Shown here piece after piece: positions 27,360 to 35,842 of a stretch of DNA of 64,000 bases. The translations under genes were made by a program, and so were the position numbers. Under the pieces are notes generated by a model that was not told the DNA's origin, did not search any database, and saw only the letters and a program-made list of their open reading frames with translations. Within the stretch, counting starts at the first letter, position 1. Each line of letters opens with the position of its first letter. The DNA is from Muribaculaceae bacterium (GTDB taxonomy: Bacteria > Bacteroidota > Bacteroidia > Bacteroidales > Muribaculaceae), in the NCBI GenBank assembly GCA_017557425.1, contig JAFYYU010000007.1:77450-141449 (forward strand), read 5' to 3'.

Positions 27360-27367
27360 TACCTTTG
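27360..27367 (+). promoter_or_regulatory. Candidate -7 box for the nucleoside kinase; decides its start
   Basis: TACCTTTG matches TAnnTTTG, 34 bp before the ATG at 27402. It lies inside the longer reading frame that begins at 27252, which argues for the downstream start. Confidence 0.55.
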
Positions 27368-27401
27368 CGGCTTATTAAACCTGCAAGCACTGGTACACAT
27401 T

Positions 27402-29087
27402 ATGAAGAAGTATGATGAACTCAAGGTGTTCTGCAAGAACACGAACGAGTACCTGAGCATCGACGGTGGCGAAGCGCTCATTGATCTTTACGATACGGTC
27501 AAGGGACGTGTCGGCCTTGAGGGTGACGCCGTGTGTGTACTTGTGAACAACAAGGTCGAGGATCTGCATTATCCTGTCTTTGCCCCCAAGCATATCGAAT
27601 TTGTTGACATCACTTCCAATACGGGTTACCGGGTGCTCACCAGGTCGCTGTGCATGGTCCTGTACAAGGCGCTCAACGACTTGTATCCCGGCAAACGCCT
27701 GTGCATCCAGCATAGCATCAGTTACGGTCATTATTGTCAAATCAAGCACGAGGAGGAGTTCCTTACAGTCGAGGTCATCGCCCAGCTCAAGCAGCGCATG
27801 ACCGAAATCATCGACGAGGACATTCCGTTCTTGCGCCGTGAGAGACTCACGACCGATGTCATCGAGATGTTCCGCAAGCAGGGGCTTAAGGACAAAGTGC
27901 GTCTGCTCGAAGGCGTCAACCAGCTCTACACCGTTTATTACAAGCTCGATGACATCATCGACAGCTTCTACGGCCCCTTGGTGCCCTCGACAGGCATGCT
28001 CAAAGTTTTTGACCTCGTCCCCTACGAGAACGGCATGCTGCTGCTTGGTCCCGACCGCAACAACATCTCGCAGGTTGTCAAGTGGGAGCCGCAACCCAAG
28101 CTGTTCCAGGCTTTTACTGACCATATCAACTTCAACAAGATCATCCGTCTGGGCGATGTCGGCGAACTCAACCACGCCATCAAGGAGGGGTACGCCCCAC
28201 TGTTGATCAATGTCGTTGAGGCGTTGCACAACAAGCACTTCATCCAGATTGCCGACGAGATCACGCGCCGTTACCACGAGGGAGGGGCACGTGTGGTGCT
28301 CATCGCCGGACCGTCATCCAGCGGAAAGACAACGTCGTCCAAGCGACTTGCCATCCAGCTGATGACCAACTACATTGTTCCCAAGGTCATCGAGCTGGAC
28401 AACTATTTCATCAACCGCGAGCGCACGCCGCGGGACGAGAATGGTGACTATGACTACGAGTCGCTCTATGCCCTCGACCTGGAGCAGTTCAACAAGGATG
28501 TGACCGACCTGCTTGCAGGCAAGGAAGTCGATATGCCGACCTACAACTTTGTGAAGGGCGAGAGGGAGTACCTGGGCAAGAAACTCAAACTCGAGAAGGG
28601 TGACATCCTGCTGATGGAAGGTATTCACGGGCTTAATCCCGAGCTCACGCGGCTCATCCCCGAGAACCAGAAGTTCCGACTCTTTGTCTCGGCCTTGACA
28701 ACGCTCAGTATCGACGACCACAACTGGATAGGCACTTACGACAACCGCCTGCTGCGCCGCATCATCCGCGACCACAAGTATCGGGGAAGCAGCGCATTGC
28801 AGACCATTCAGCGGTGGCCCAGCGTGCGCCGTGGTGAGAACAAGTGGATCATGCCTTTCCATGAGAATGCCGACGCCATGTTCAACTCTTCATTGCTGTT
28901 CGAGCTATCGGTCATGAAGAATTACGCATTGCCCATTCTGCAGCAAGTTCCTTCCAACACGCCCGAGTATGCCGAGGCCTCTCGACTGATGAAGTTCTTG
29001 AGTTACTTCGAGCCTCTCGACGAGAAAGACATCCCCAGCACGAGTTTGCTGCGTGAATTCCTGGGAGGCAGCACCTTCCACTACTAG
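27402..29087 (+). CDS. Uridine kinase-like nucleoside kinase with N-terminal regulatory domains
   Basis: 561 residues from MKKYDELKVF. The C-terminal half is a phosphoribulokinase/uridine-kinase P-loop domain: Walker A GPSSSGKTT at ~302-310, then ELDNYFINRERTPRDENGDYD, DMPTYNFVKGER and LMEGIHGLNPEL. The N-terminal ~290 residues resemble the TGS and tRNA-synthetase second-additional-domain arrangement seen in Bacteroidota nucleoside kinases of this length. Expected role is phosphorylation of uridine/cytidine in pyrimidine salvage. The longer frame starting at 27252 was rejected because a -7 box lies inside it. A shorter paralogue follows after a 16-bp hairpin, so the pair may be co-transcribed. 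Confidence 0.88.
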   Translation: MKKYDELKVFCKNTNEYLSIDGGEALIDLYDTVKGRVGLEGDAVCVLVNNKVEDLHYPVFAPKHIEFVDITSNTGYRVLTRSLCMVLYKALNDLYPGKRLCIQHSISYGHYCQIKHEEEFLTVEVIAQLKQRMTEIIDEDIPFLRRERLTTDVIEMFRKQGLKDKVRLLEGVNQLYTVYYKLDDIIDSFYGPLVPSTGMLKVFDLVPYENGMLLLGPDRNNISQVVKWEPQPKLFQAFTDHINFNKIIRLGDVGELNHAIKEGYAPLLINVVEALHNKHFIQIADEITRRYHEGGARVVLIAGPSSSGKTTSSKRLAIQLMTNYIVPKVIELDNYFINRERTPRDENGDYDYESLYALDLEQFNKDVTDLLAGKEVDMPTYNFVKGEREYLGKKLKLEKGDILLMEGIHGLNPELTRLIPENQKFRLFVSALTTLSIDDHNWIGTYDNRLLRRIIRDHKYRGSSALQTIQRWPSVRRGENKWIMPFHENADAMFNSSLLFELSVMKNYALPILQQVPSNTPEYAEASRLMKFLSYFEPLDEKDIPSTSLLREFLGGSTFHY

Positions 29088-29094
29088 CGACTGA

Positions 29095-29130
29095 CGTGGG
29101 CCCTATTGCGATTGCGCAATGGGGCCCACG
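29095..29130 (+). terminator. Strong intercistronic hairpin between the two kinase genes
   Basis: A 16-bp stem with a four-base loop: CGTGGGCCC plus TATTGCG (29095-29110) pairs with CGCAATG plus GGGCCCACG (29115-29130). No T-run follows, so it is more likely an mRNA-stabilising or processing hairpin than a full terminator. Confidence 0.75.
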
Positions 29131-29171
29131 CCCATTATAAAATACTGACTATTCAACAAAACTGTCAAAAA

Positions 29172-30212
29172 ATGATTGAGAATACAGCTATCGACACCGA
29201 GCATCCCAACGCCAAGCAACCCATGACGCTTGAAGAGTTTTGTGGAACAATCCGGCGCATGGAGTCACAGGGGCAGGACGGCATTTCGCTCTTTAACGAT
29301 GTCATCTCACAGGGCTATGCCCCCGACTTGATTGCCGAGGACGAGTACCAGCACAGCCGGCGCCTGGAACGCATCACGACCGAAATCACGCGCCGTTTCC
29401 GCCAAGAGGGTATGCGCATAGTGCTCGTGGCCGGTCCGTCATGCTCGGGCAAGACAACTACCTCGCGTTTTCTCAATCACATGTTGCGTGACAACGGCAT
29501 CCAGCCCTGTGTGGTGTCGCTCGACAACTATTTCCTCAATTTGGATCAGCGACCGCTGGACATGAACGGCGATATCGATTATGAATCGTTCTATGGCTTG
29601 GATGTGAAACAGTTGGGACGTGACGTGGCAAGCCTGTTGGCGGGCGACCAGGTGTCGATGCCCACCTATGACTACGTCAAGGGCGAGCGCACCTACCGTG
29701 GCAACACGCTCAAACTCGAGAGCAACAGTTTGCTTTTCCTCGAGGGCCTTCACGCACTCAATCCCCAGCTGGTGCCCGACATCGATGAAGAATTGAAATT
29801 CAAACTCTTTGTCACCGCCCAAGCAACCATCTACTACGGCGAGAAAGCAGGCCTGGGCGACCATGACAACCGCCTGCTGCGCCGCATCTACCGCGATTAC
29901 AACAGCCGTGGTGCCAGCGCATTACAGACCCTCCAGTGGTGGCCCGGTGTGCTGCGTGGCGAACACATGTGGATTTTGCCGTTTGCCAGCCATGCCGACG
30001 CCTGGTTCAACACGTCGATGGTGTTTGAGTTCTCGGCCATCAAGCCTCGTGTGGCTCAATTGCTGCATGAAGTGCCCGAAAGCGAGCCTGTAGAGTATGA
30101 AATCGCCCAACGTCTTGGTGCGATGCTGGACCGCATCGCCCCGTTAACCCACGAGGACTTCGTCGCCATTGCTCCCAAGCGGCGGTTCCTGCTCAGCAAC
30201 GAAGGGAAATGA
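29172..30212 (+). CDS. Uridine kinase-like P-loop kinase, N-terminally short paralogue of the upstream gene
   Basis: 346 residues from MIENTAIDTE (an in-frame ATG at 29106 lies inside the intercistronic hairpin and is unlikely). Walker A GPSCSGKTT at ~87-95, then SLDNYFLNLDQRPLDMNGDIDYESF, MPTYDYVKGER and FLEGLHALNPQL mirror the upstream kinase. The conserved LLRRIYRDYNSRGASALQTLQWWPGVLRGE is also shared. It lacks the ~200-residue N-terminal domains, keeping only a short helical lead. It is therefore a tandem duplicate that lost, or never had, the regulatory part. Substrate preference may differ. It ends directly at a hairpin terminator. Confidence 0.85.
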   Translation: MIENTAIDTEHPNAKQPMTLEEFCGTIRRMESQGQDGISLFNDVISQGYAPDLIAEDEYQHSRRLERITTEITRRFRQEGMRIVLVAGPSCSGKTTTSRFLNHMLRDNGIQPCVVSLDNYFLNLDQRPLDMNGDIDYESFYGLDVKQLGRDVASLLAGDQVSMPTYDYVKGERTYRGNTLKLESNSLLFLEGLHALNPQLVPDIDEELKFKLFVTAQATIYYGEKAGLGDHDNRLLRRIYRDYNSRGASALQTLQWWPGVLRGEHMWILPFASHADAWFNTSMVFEFSAIKPRVAQLLHEVPESEPVEYEIAQRLGAMLDRIAPLTHEDFVAIAPKRRFLLSNEGK

Positions 30213-30239
30213 AAAAAGCGGCGATTGCCGCTTTTTTTT
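30213..30239 (+). terminator. Intrinsic (bidirectional) terminator between the kinase pair and obg
   Basis: The stem AAAAGCGGC / GCCGCTTTT has a GATT loop, with A-run before and T-run after. It starts immediately after the kinase stop codon and can serve the convergent obg gene too. Confidence 0.9.
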
Positions 30240-30265
30240 ATGGAATAAGGTGTAGATTTTCTCGT

Positions 30266-31489
30266 TTAGGCGTCATCAGGATCGCTGACGACCTGGAAGT
30301 CCTTGTTTTCGTCTTCAAAGTCGCTTTCCCAGTATTCTTCGCTCCATTGCTGGCCACCCGAGTCCACCATCTTGCCGCCGGCATCGGGTGCCTCGTCTTC
30401 CAGATCCTCGGCCCCGAAGATGAAGTCGTCCTCTGACTTATCGCGGTGACGCTCGTCCAGGTCGTGGTGGGTCAAGGTATCGGGAATGCGGTTGCGCTCG
30501 TCGTTGATGGTGCGCCACAACAGGTCTTTAAGTTCGGTCAGGCCCATCTGGGCAACGCTGGAAATGAATACGCTGGGCACATCCTCGGGCAATTCGGGCC
30601 GCATCTGCTCGATGAGCTCTTCATCCAGCATGTCACACTTGGTGATGGCCAGCACGCGGGGTTTCTCCACCAGATCGGGATTAAAAGTCTCCAACTCGCG
30701 GCACAGGATACCGTATTCCTTGCGGATGTCGTCGCTGTCGGCAGGCACCATGAACAGCAGCACCGCATTTCGCTCAATATGGCGCAGGAATCGCAGGCCC
30801 AATCCTCGGCCTTCGCTGGCTCCCTCGATGATGCCGGGGATGTCGGCCATGACAAACGACTGCTGCCCGCGGTAGGACACGATGCCCAGGTTAGGCTCCA
30901 GCGTCGTGAAGGGGTAGTTGGCAATCTTGGGCTTGGCGGCGCTGATGACGCTCAACAAGGTCGATTTACCCGCATTGGGGAAACCCACGAGACCCACGTC
31001 GGCCAGCAGCTTCAACTCCAATATCACGGCTTTTTCGACTCCTGGCTCACCCGGCTGGGCAAATCGCGGCGTCTGGCGCGTCGCCGTCTTGAAGTGCTGA
31101 TTACCCAAGCCGCCACGGCCGCCGCGCAGCAGGCGCACGACCTGGCCGTCCCGGGTCACGTCACACAGGAACTGCCCCGTCTCGGCGTCATACACCGCCG
31201 TTCCGCAGGGCACCTCAATGGTGCGGTCCTCGCCGTCCTTGCCCGTGCACTGGTTCTCGCCGCCACCCTGTCCGTCGGTAGCGAACACGTGACGCTGGTA
31301 TTTCAGGTGAATCAGCGTCCACAGGTTGCGGTTACCTTTCAGGTAGATGTGGCCGCCGCGACCGCCGTCACCGCCGTCAGGGCCTCCCTTGGGCACATAT
31401 TTGGCGCGATGCAGGTGGGCCGATCCCCTGCCGCCCTTGCCGCTGCGGCACAGAATTTTCACATAATCGATAAAGTTGCTTTCTGCCAT
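30266..31489 (-). CDS. obg: GTPase Obg (ObgE/CgtA)
   Basis: 407 residues. The N-terminal Obg domain (~1-160) is Gly-rich with [19 protein letters not shown]. The G domain follows with Walker [13 protein letters not shown], switch motif [16 protein letters not shown] and TKCD. An acidic C-terminal tail (from ~340, [21 protein letters not shown]) replaces the OCT domain of some homologues. It is an essential GTPase in 50S ribosome assembly and stress control. It is divergent from lgt, with mutually overlapping promoter elements at 31510-31548. Confidence 0.97.
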   Translation of the reverse strand: MAESNFIDYVKILCRSGKGGRGSAHLHRAKYVPKGGPDGGDGGRGGHIYLKGNRNLWTLIHLKYQRHVFATDGQGGGENQCTGKDGEDRTIEVPCGTAVYDAETGQFLCDVTRDGQVVRLLRGGRGGLGNQHFKTATRQTPRFAQPGEPGVEKAVILELKLLADVGLVGFPNAGKSTLLSVISAAKPKIANYPFTTLEPNLGIVSYRGQQSFVMADIPGIIEGASEGRGLGLRFLRHIERNAVLLFMVPADSDDIRKEYGILCRELETFNPDLVEKPRVLAITKCDMLDEELIEQMRPELPEDVPSVFISSVAQMGLTELKDLLWRTINDERNRIPDTLTHHDLDERHRDKSEDDFIFGAEDLEDEAPDAGGKMVDSGGQQWSEEYWESDFEDENKDFQVVSDPDDA

Positions 31490-31509
31490 AACTGTCTGTA
31501 TTTTGACTG

Positions 31510-31517
31510 CAAATTTA
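31510..31517 (-). promoter_or_regulatory. -7 box for obg, facing the lgt promoter
   Basis: The reverse strand reads TAAATTTG, exact to TAnnTTTG, 20 bp before the obg ATG. The TTTA formed by the lgt -7 box sits 23 bp upstream, in the -33 position, so the two promoters interlock. Confidence 0.6.
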
Positions 31518-31540
31518 CTGATAATTCTCGGAATTCTCCG

Positions 31541-31548
31541 TAAATTTG
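31541..31548 (+). promoter_or_regulatory. -7 box for lgt, facing the obg promoter
   Basis: TAAATTTG, exact to TAnnTTTG, 27 bp before the lgt ATG. The TTTA at 31514-31517, part of the obg -7 box, lies 23 bp upstream in the -33 position. Confidence 0.6.
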
Positions 31549-31575
31549 CGCCAACATTAAGATAATAACAAGATT

Positions 31576-32463
31576 ATGATACTGGATTCTATCACTTGGA
31601 CCGCGAGTCCTGAACTGTTCAGTGCCGGTCCAATCACCGTCAGGTGGTACGGCCTGATGTTCGCCATCGGCTTTCTGGTGGGCTATGAGATTGTGTACCG
31701 CATTTTCCGTCATGAGGGAGCCAAGGAGAGCTGGGTGGGCAGCCTGTTCATCTATGTTGTCGTGGCAACGATTGTGGGAGCCAGGCTTGGGCACGTCCTG
31801 TTCTATGATTGGAGCTACTACTCGCAGCATCTGGGCGAGATTCCCAAGATCTGGGAGGGCGGCCTGGCCAGCCACGGGGGCACGTTGGGCATCATGATAG
31901 CCATTTGGCTCTACAGCCGCTATGTGACCCGCAAACCCATGCTGTGGACCTTCGACCGACTGGTGGTGCCTGTGGGCTTTGTGGCCGCGCTTATCCGTAT
32001 CGGCAATCTGATGAACCACGAGATTTACGGCGGGGAGACGGCACAGCCTTGGGGTTTCCGCTTTGTGGAGAATGTGAGCCAGTGGATGCAGGGCGCCGAG
32101 CCCATCTTCTCGGCTCCGAGCCATCCCACTCAGATCTATGAGGCCCTATTCTACCTCCTGACTTTTGCCGTGTGCATGGTGATGTACTGGCGCTATCGGG
32201 CACAGGAAAGGGAAGGGCTCATCTTCGGCGTGTTCATGCTGGGCATCTTCGTGCCACGCTTCTTCATCGAGTACATCAAGAACGTGCAAGAGCCGTGGGA
32301 GGTCGCTATGCGTGCCAACATTGGGCTGGACCAGGGCCAGCTGTTGAGCATCCCGTTTATCCTGTTGGGTATTTGGCTCGTCATCAGGGCATTGCGCCGT
32401 CCCCGCGTGCCGTTGGAGTATCCTAACCGCTTTGCCGACGAGAAAACCAAGGGAAAAAAATAA
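31576..32463 (+). CDS. lgt: Prolipoprotein diacylglyceryl transferase Lgt
   Basis: A 295-residue inner-membrane enzyme with about seven hydrophobic helices. It transfers diacylglycerol from phosphatidylglycerol to the lipobox Cys of prolipoproteins, the first lipoprotein maturation step and necessary for every SusD-like protein here. The Lgt signature is present as RIGNLMNHEIYG (family G-R-x-G-N-x-x-N-x-E-x-x-G). HGGTLGI and PSHPTQIYEAL are also typical. Divergent from obg; a lipoprotein gene follows after 23 bp and is probably in the same operon. A short hydrophilic tail ends KTKGKK. Confidence 0.97.
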   Translation: MILDSITWTASPELFSAGPITVRWYGLMFAIGFLVGYEIVYRIFRHEGAKESWVGSLFIYVVVATIVGARLGHVLFYDWSYYSQHLGEIPKIWEGGLASHGGTLGIMIAIWLYSRYVTRKPMLWTFDRLVVPVGFVAALIRIGNLMNHEIYGGETAQPWGFRFVENVSQWMQGAEPIFSAPSHPTQIYEALFYLLTFAVCMVMYWRYRAQEREGLIFGVFMLGIFVPRFFIEYIKNVQEPWEVAMRANIGLDQGQLLSIPFILLGIWLVIRALRRPRVPLEYPNRFADEKTKGKK

Positions 32464-32486
32464 ATACAATTAAATACAATCACATA

Positions 32487-33242
32487 ATGAACAAGACTCT
32501 CCGCTTCCTTATCCCCGTGCTGGCAGTGCTGCTGTTGTGCTACTGCCACGGTAACACATCCAAACAAGCAATGGACAATAACGATACCATCAGTCAAACC
32601 GCACTCGTGAGCATCGACGACACTACCGTCAACGGCCTCATCGTCTATTATCCGCAGTATAGCCGCATCGACCTCGTGTGCGGCCAGATGCCCAACCAGC
32701 AGGACACCAGCGTCGTCCTGTGTGCCGAAGCCGCCTTTACCCACGAGCTGCTCGACGAGTTTGCCCACAGCAACATCGACGGCGACCACGTGAGCGGCGG
32801 CAAGCGCTACACCGGTGCCAAGTGCCAGGACAACAGCGGTGCCTTCGCCTGGTTCGGCGATTCTACGTGGGAGTTTGTCAACGGTGAGTATGGCGAACTG
32901 CTTGACAGCGTGGCTGCTGCCGGCGGCATGGGCTTCGGCCAAGCCATCATCATCCATGACGGCGAGAGCATCCGTCCCCTGTGGCGCGACGGTGTGAACC
33001 AGTACCGCACCTTGTGCGAGAAAGACGGCCGCCTGTGCATCGTCGACAGCCGCGACGAGGTGAGCTACGAGCGCTTCGTGGCGTTGCTCGAGCAGTTCGA
33101 GCCCCGTCATGCCCTCTACATGGACATGGGGGCCGGCTGGAACCACTCCTGGTGGCGTGATGACGACGGCAAGGTACACGAAATTCACCCAGTAGCCGAG
33201 AAATCCCGCTACTGCACCAACTGGATTACCTTCTACAAATAA
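32487..33242 (+). CDS. Lipoprotein of unknown function, possibly phosphodiester glycosidase-like
   Basis: 251 residues. A hydrophobic signal is followed by a Cys-containing stretch (LLLCYCHG) with Cys18 or Cys20 as lipid site. The soluble part contains GAFAWFGDSTWEF, GMGFGQAIIIHDGESI and, near the end, HALYMDMGAGWNHSWWRDD. The last segment loosely recalls the C-terminal strand-loop of NAGPA-type phosphodiester glycosidases, but this is weak and I would not assign activity. It lies 23 bp downstream of lgt on the same strand and ends shortly before the tRNA terminator. Envelope location is the only well-supported statement. Confidence 0.7.
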   Translation: MNKTLRFLIPVLAVLLLCYCHGNTSKQAMDNNDTISQTALVSIDDTTVNGLIVYYPQYSRIDLVCGQMPNQQDTSVVLCAEAAFTHELLDEFAHSNIDGDHVSGGKRYTGAKCQDNSGAFAWFGDSTWEFVNGEYGELLDSVAAAGGMGFGQAIIIHDGESIRPLWRDGVNQYRTLCEKDGRLCIVDSRDEVSYERFVALLEQFEPRHALYMDMGAGWNHSWWRDDDGKVHEIHPVAEKSRYCTNWITFYK

Positions 33243-33272
33243 GTCAGAAGAATCAGATAACTCAGTTGTTTG

Positions 33273-33311
33273 AAAAAAAGCGTCCCCGGCAATCGGATGA
33301 TTGTCGGGGAC
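33273..33311 (-). terminator. Intrinsic terminator of the tRNA-Leu transcript
   Basis: GTCCCCGGCAATC (33282-33294) pairs with GATTGTCGGGGAC (33299-33311) with a 4-nt loop, and on the reverse strand a seven-T run follows. It begins 3 bp after the tRNA CCA end. Confidence 0.9.
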
Positions 33312-33313
33312 TT

Positions 33314-33398
33314 TGGTGCCCAGGGCGGGACTCGAACCCGCACACCTCGCGGCACACGCACCTGAAACGTGCGCGTCTACCAATTCCGCCACCTGGGC
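33314..33398 (-). tRNA. tRNA-Leu (anticodon CAG), CCA encoded
   Basis: The reverse strand folds as a class II tRNA with a long variable arm. Acceptor stem GCCCAGG/CCTGGGC with discriminator A and encoded CCA, D-arm region TGGCGGAATTGGTAGACGC, T-arm GCGGGTTCGAGTCCCGC. The anticodon loop TTCAGGT sits on the stem CACGT/GCGTG (one T-G pair), giving anticodon CAG. It has its own promoter and terminator. Confidence 0.95.
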
Positions 33399-33722
33399 AA
33401 TAGGTTTGCGCTATACGTTTTGCGTTTAGCGGTGCAAAGGTAGTACTTTTTTTTAATATACAAGCATTTTGGCAAAAAAAATGCGGGAAAAACACTTTTT
33501 ATGCTCCATTGGGCGCATTTTGGGGATTAAAACAATCAAGTTAATGATATAGAACTTGGCCTAAACCCTGCGGGACTAATGCTAATTACGCTAATTTATC
33601 TAATTTATGACGAAATAAAAATATATTACTTCGCGGAATTAGAATGATTCGCGAAATTCGCATTTTAAAGAGTAACACGGTCAACTGCTTAGCGCCTTTG
33701 CGCGGGGCACGATGCTCTTGCG
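33399..33722. other. Intergenic region with tRNA promoter and degenerate repeats
   Basis: No gene. A -7 box for the tRNA is at 33435-33442. At 33582-33608 there are three tandem nonamers of the CTAATTTAT type, followed by CGCGGAAT and ATTCGCG arms (about 33634-33655) that could fold. At ~33690 CTTAGCGCCTTTGCGCG resembles the inverted-repeat remnant near 14433. These look like decayed intergenic repeats. Confidence 0.5.
33435..33442 (-). promoter_or_regulatory. -7 box for tRNA-Leu
   Basis: The reverse strand reads TACCTTTG, exact to TAnnTTTG, 36 bp upstream of the tRNA 5' end. CTTG 18 bp upstream may be a weak -33. Confidence 0.6.
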
Positions 33723-35822
33723 TTAATGTATGGGCTGACGGTTCACGCGACGGTTGTTCTTAGCATCGTTGTACTTGTTTCCCGTATAGGTGTTGGTGAT
33801 GCCGGTGCCGAACTCGTCATCCTCCTCGTCCTCGTCGGTACCATTGCGGGAATTCTTTTTCTCGACCTTGTTCTTGGCCTGTTCGGGCTTATTGCGGCGG
33901 ATGTCGTCGGGTTTCTGCATGTCGAGTGCGGTCTGGTAGATGTTCCAGGCCTCGTCCAGATCCCAATTGGCGCGCAGACGCAGCTTCTTGGGGTAGTAAT
34001 AGACCTCCTCGGGCTGCAGGTGGTCACGATAATTGCCTGTGTCCCACTTACCGTTGCCGTTGCTGTCAAGGGTCAGGCGCAGGTAATAGGTGCCCGGCGA
34101 GACGTTGATGAACTCAAATGCGCCGTTGTTGACGGGGACGGTGCGCATCACCTTTTCGCTGCTGCCCAGCAACTCGACAAAGGCACCGTCCTTGACATTG
34201 ACCTTGAAAAAGACGTTGGCATACTGTTCCAACCCTCTCACCTTGAGCTCCTTGCTGAGTTTTTCATTATGCAGGCCATAGACCGAAGTCACCGCGGCGC
34301 TGTCGATGGTCAGGCGGTAGGTGGAGTCGGGCAGGATGGTGACGGGCAGCCAGTAGCGCAAGGGGTTACAGTCGTCGGCCAGGCGGAACTGGGGCACCGC
34401 GCCAGTGAACGGCACCCACAAGGTGTCGCGCTTCACCTCCAAGTGGATGCCCGCCGGATCGATCGAGGCAATGGGCGTGTCAAACTTGAGTATGATTGAG
34501 TCACCCACGTCGATGGTGCCTGCCTTGGCCAAGTCCATCGTGAGTTTAGGAATATCGTTGGGATCAACGCGTTGTAATTCCTTGAGTTCCTCCAACTCGC
34601 CCTCGTTCAACTCCTTGCCCTGGGCTGCGGCTTTTTCCTGCTTCTCGAGCAGCTGTGCCAGGCGCTTGGCCCGCTCCTCGCGCTCCTTGGCCTTCTTTTC
34701 CTCTTCCTTGACTTGTGAGGAGGGCTTGCGGTAGCCGAAACGGATGGTATCGGTCACCTGTTGCAGGCGGTCGGCTGTGTCGGTGCGCAAGTAGGTCATG
34801 GCGACGATGACGGTGTCGGTCTTGATCATCGCCGAGTCGGTAATCCAGTAGAACAGCGAATCGTTGGCGGGAGTGCGCTCCACGCGGTACCAGTCGCGGG
34901 CATGCTCGGCAGGCCTGATGACATCGAGGTGGGGCAGGGTGTCGTTGGGGGCGCCGAAAAGCACATGCAGCTTGTTGTCGGCGGGACGTGACGTCTGCTT
35001 GACGTAATGCGAGCGGTAGCCCTCGTTGAACATGCACAGCAGCAGGTCGTTGGGCAGATACAGGGTGTGGGTGCCCGTCATCACGGTATCGACGCGGCGG
35101 TCAAAGGTGAAGATGGTGTCTTGGGACGTGTATTCTCTCGTCGTTGGAACGATAATCTCGTCCAGGAAGGCGATATCCTCGGTGCGCGCCATGAGGTAGT
35201 CGCCGTCAACATCGTTGAGAGCAAACACGTGGTAATTGCCGGGCTTGAGGTTGCGGATGGTAAAATGGCCGCGGTCGTTGGTGCGGCTCACGCGCTCCAG
35301 CGGCATATTGGTGAAAGCGGTGTCGTCGAGGTTGCTGTGCAGACCCACGATGACGTGCTGCATGGGTTCCAAGTCATTGGCACGCAACACAATGCCCGAT
35401 ACAGCCAGCGTATCGATGACGTCGCCTGTCGAGAAAGCAAACGTGTAGCCGTCCAGCTGGTTGCTCTCGTTGTTGTCCTCGATGGCGTTAGAGAAGTCGA
35501 TGACGTAAGTCGTGTTGGGTTCCAGTGGGTCGCGGAACTCGACGGTTACCTTCTTGCCCACTGTGCGGATGAGCGGCATGGTGCGGGGCGCGGGAGAGAT
35601 GATGACTTTCTTCTGCTGATCCTTGAGGTTGACAATCTCGTCAAAGATGATTTCCACCTTGTTGCCCTTGAAATTGAGCGTTCCCGGGGCCGGAGACGTC
35701 TTGACCACCTGGGGCGGAGTGTAATCACGCGGTCCTCCCTCGGGCGACCCGATGCTGGCACAGGCCATGAGCAAAGCGCCCACGGCAACCATCATCAGCC
35801 AGTATGTCCATCGAGTAGTCAA
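33723..35822 (-). CDS. Ig-like (Big_5) domain lipoprotein of unknown function
   Basis: 699 residues. Signal peptide with lipobox LMAC, lipidated Cys21, followed by the ASIGSPEGGPRDYTPP stretch usual in this Bacteroidota family. Residues ~35-135 form an Ig-like domain of the SbsA/Big_5 type (PQVVKTSPAPGTLNFKG, ITFDE-like IIFDEIVNL, LEPNTTYVIDFSNAIEDNNE). A charged helical insert (~385-430, KEEEKKAKEREERAKR) precedes further beta domains, and there is a low-complexity acidic tail (DEDEEDDEFGTG). It is the last gene of the operon with the histidine kinase and MBL hydrolase, 9 bp after the latter. Members often lie in envelope-related operons; the function is unknown. Confidence 0.85.
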   Translation of the reverse strand: MTTRWTYWLMMVAVGALLMACASIGSPEGGPRDYTPPQVVKTSPAPGTLNFKGNKVEIIFDEIVNLKDQQKKVIISPAPRTMPLIRTVGKKVTVEFRDPLEPNTTYVIDFSNAIEDNNESNQLDGYTFAFSTGDVIDTLAVSGIVLRANDLEPMQHVIVGLHSNLDDTAFTNMPLERVSRTNDRGHFTIRNLKPGNYHVFALNDVDGDYLMARTEDIAFLDEIIVPTTREYTSQDTIFTFDRRVDTVMTGTHTLYLPNDLLLCMFNEGYRSHYVKQTSRPADNKLHVLFGAPNDTLPHLDVIRPAEHARDWYRVERTPANDSLFYWITDSAMIKTDTVIVAMTYLRTDTADRLQQVTDTIRFGYRKPSSQVKEEEKKAKEREERAKRLAQLLEKQEKAAAQGKELNEGELEELKELQRVDPNDIPKLTMDLAKAGTIDVGDSIILKFDTPIASIDPAGIHLEVKRDTLWVPFTGAVPQFRLADDCNPLRYWLPVTILPDSTYRLTIDSAAVTSVYGLHNEKLSKELKVRGLEQYANVFFKVNVKDGAFVELLGSSEKVMRTVPVNNGAFEFINVSPGTYYLRLTLDSNGNGKWDTGNYRDHLQPEEVYYYPKKLRLRANWDLDEAWNIYQTALDMQKPDDIRRNKPEQAKNKVEKKNSRNGTDEDEEDDEFGTGITNTYTGNKYNDAKNNRRVNRQPIH

Positions 35823-35826
35823 GTTC

Positions 35827-35842
35827 AGTCTTTAGTCTTTAG
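35827..35842. repeat. Short heptanucleotide array in the MBL/Ig-lipoprotein junction
   Basis: Two perfect AGTCTTT units plus a partial third, spanning the junction between the Ig-like gene start and the MBL gene's last codons. Same family as the other 7-bp arrays. Confidence 0.6.

Noticed and set aside
27252..27401. Longer nucleoside kinase starting at 27252
   Set aside because: The extension lies upstream of a perfect -7 box (27360-27367) and has low-complexity Lys/Phe content. The ATG at 27402 gives the normal family length.
30446..31543. A 365-codon frame antisense to obg
   Set aside because: obg motifs are intact on the other strand. The antisense translation has no start context or family match and crosses the divergent promoter region.
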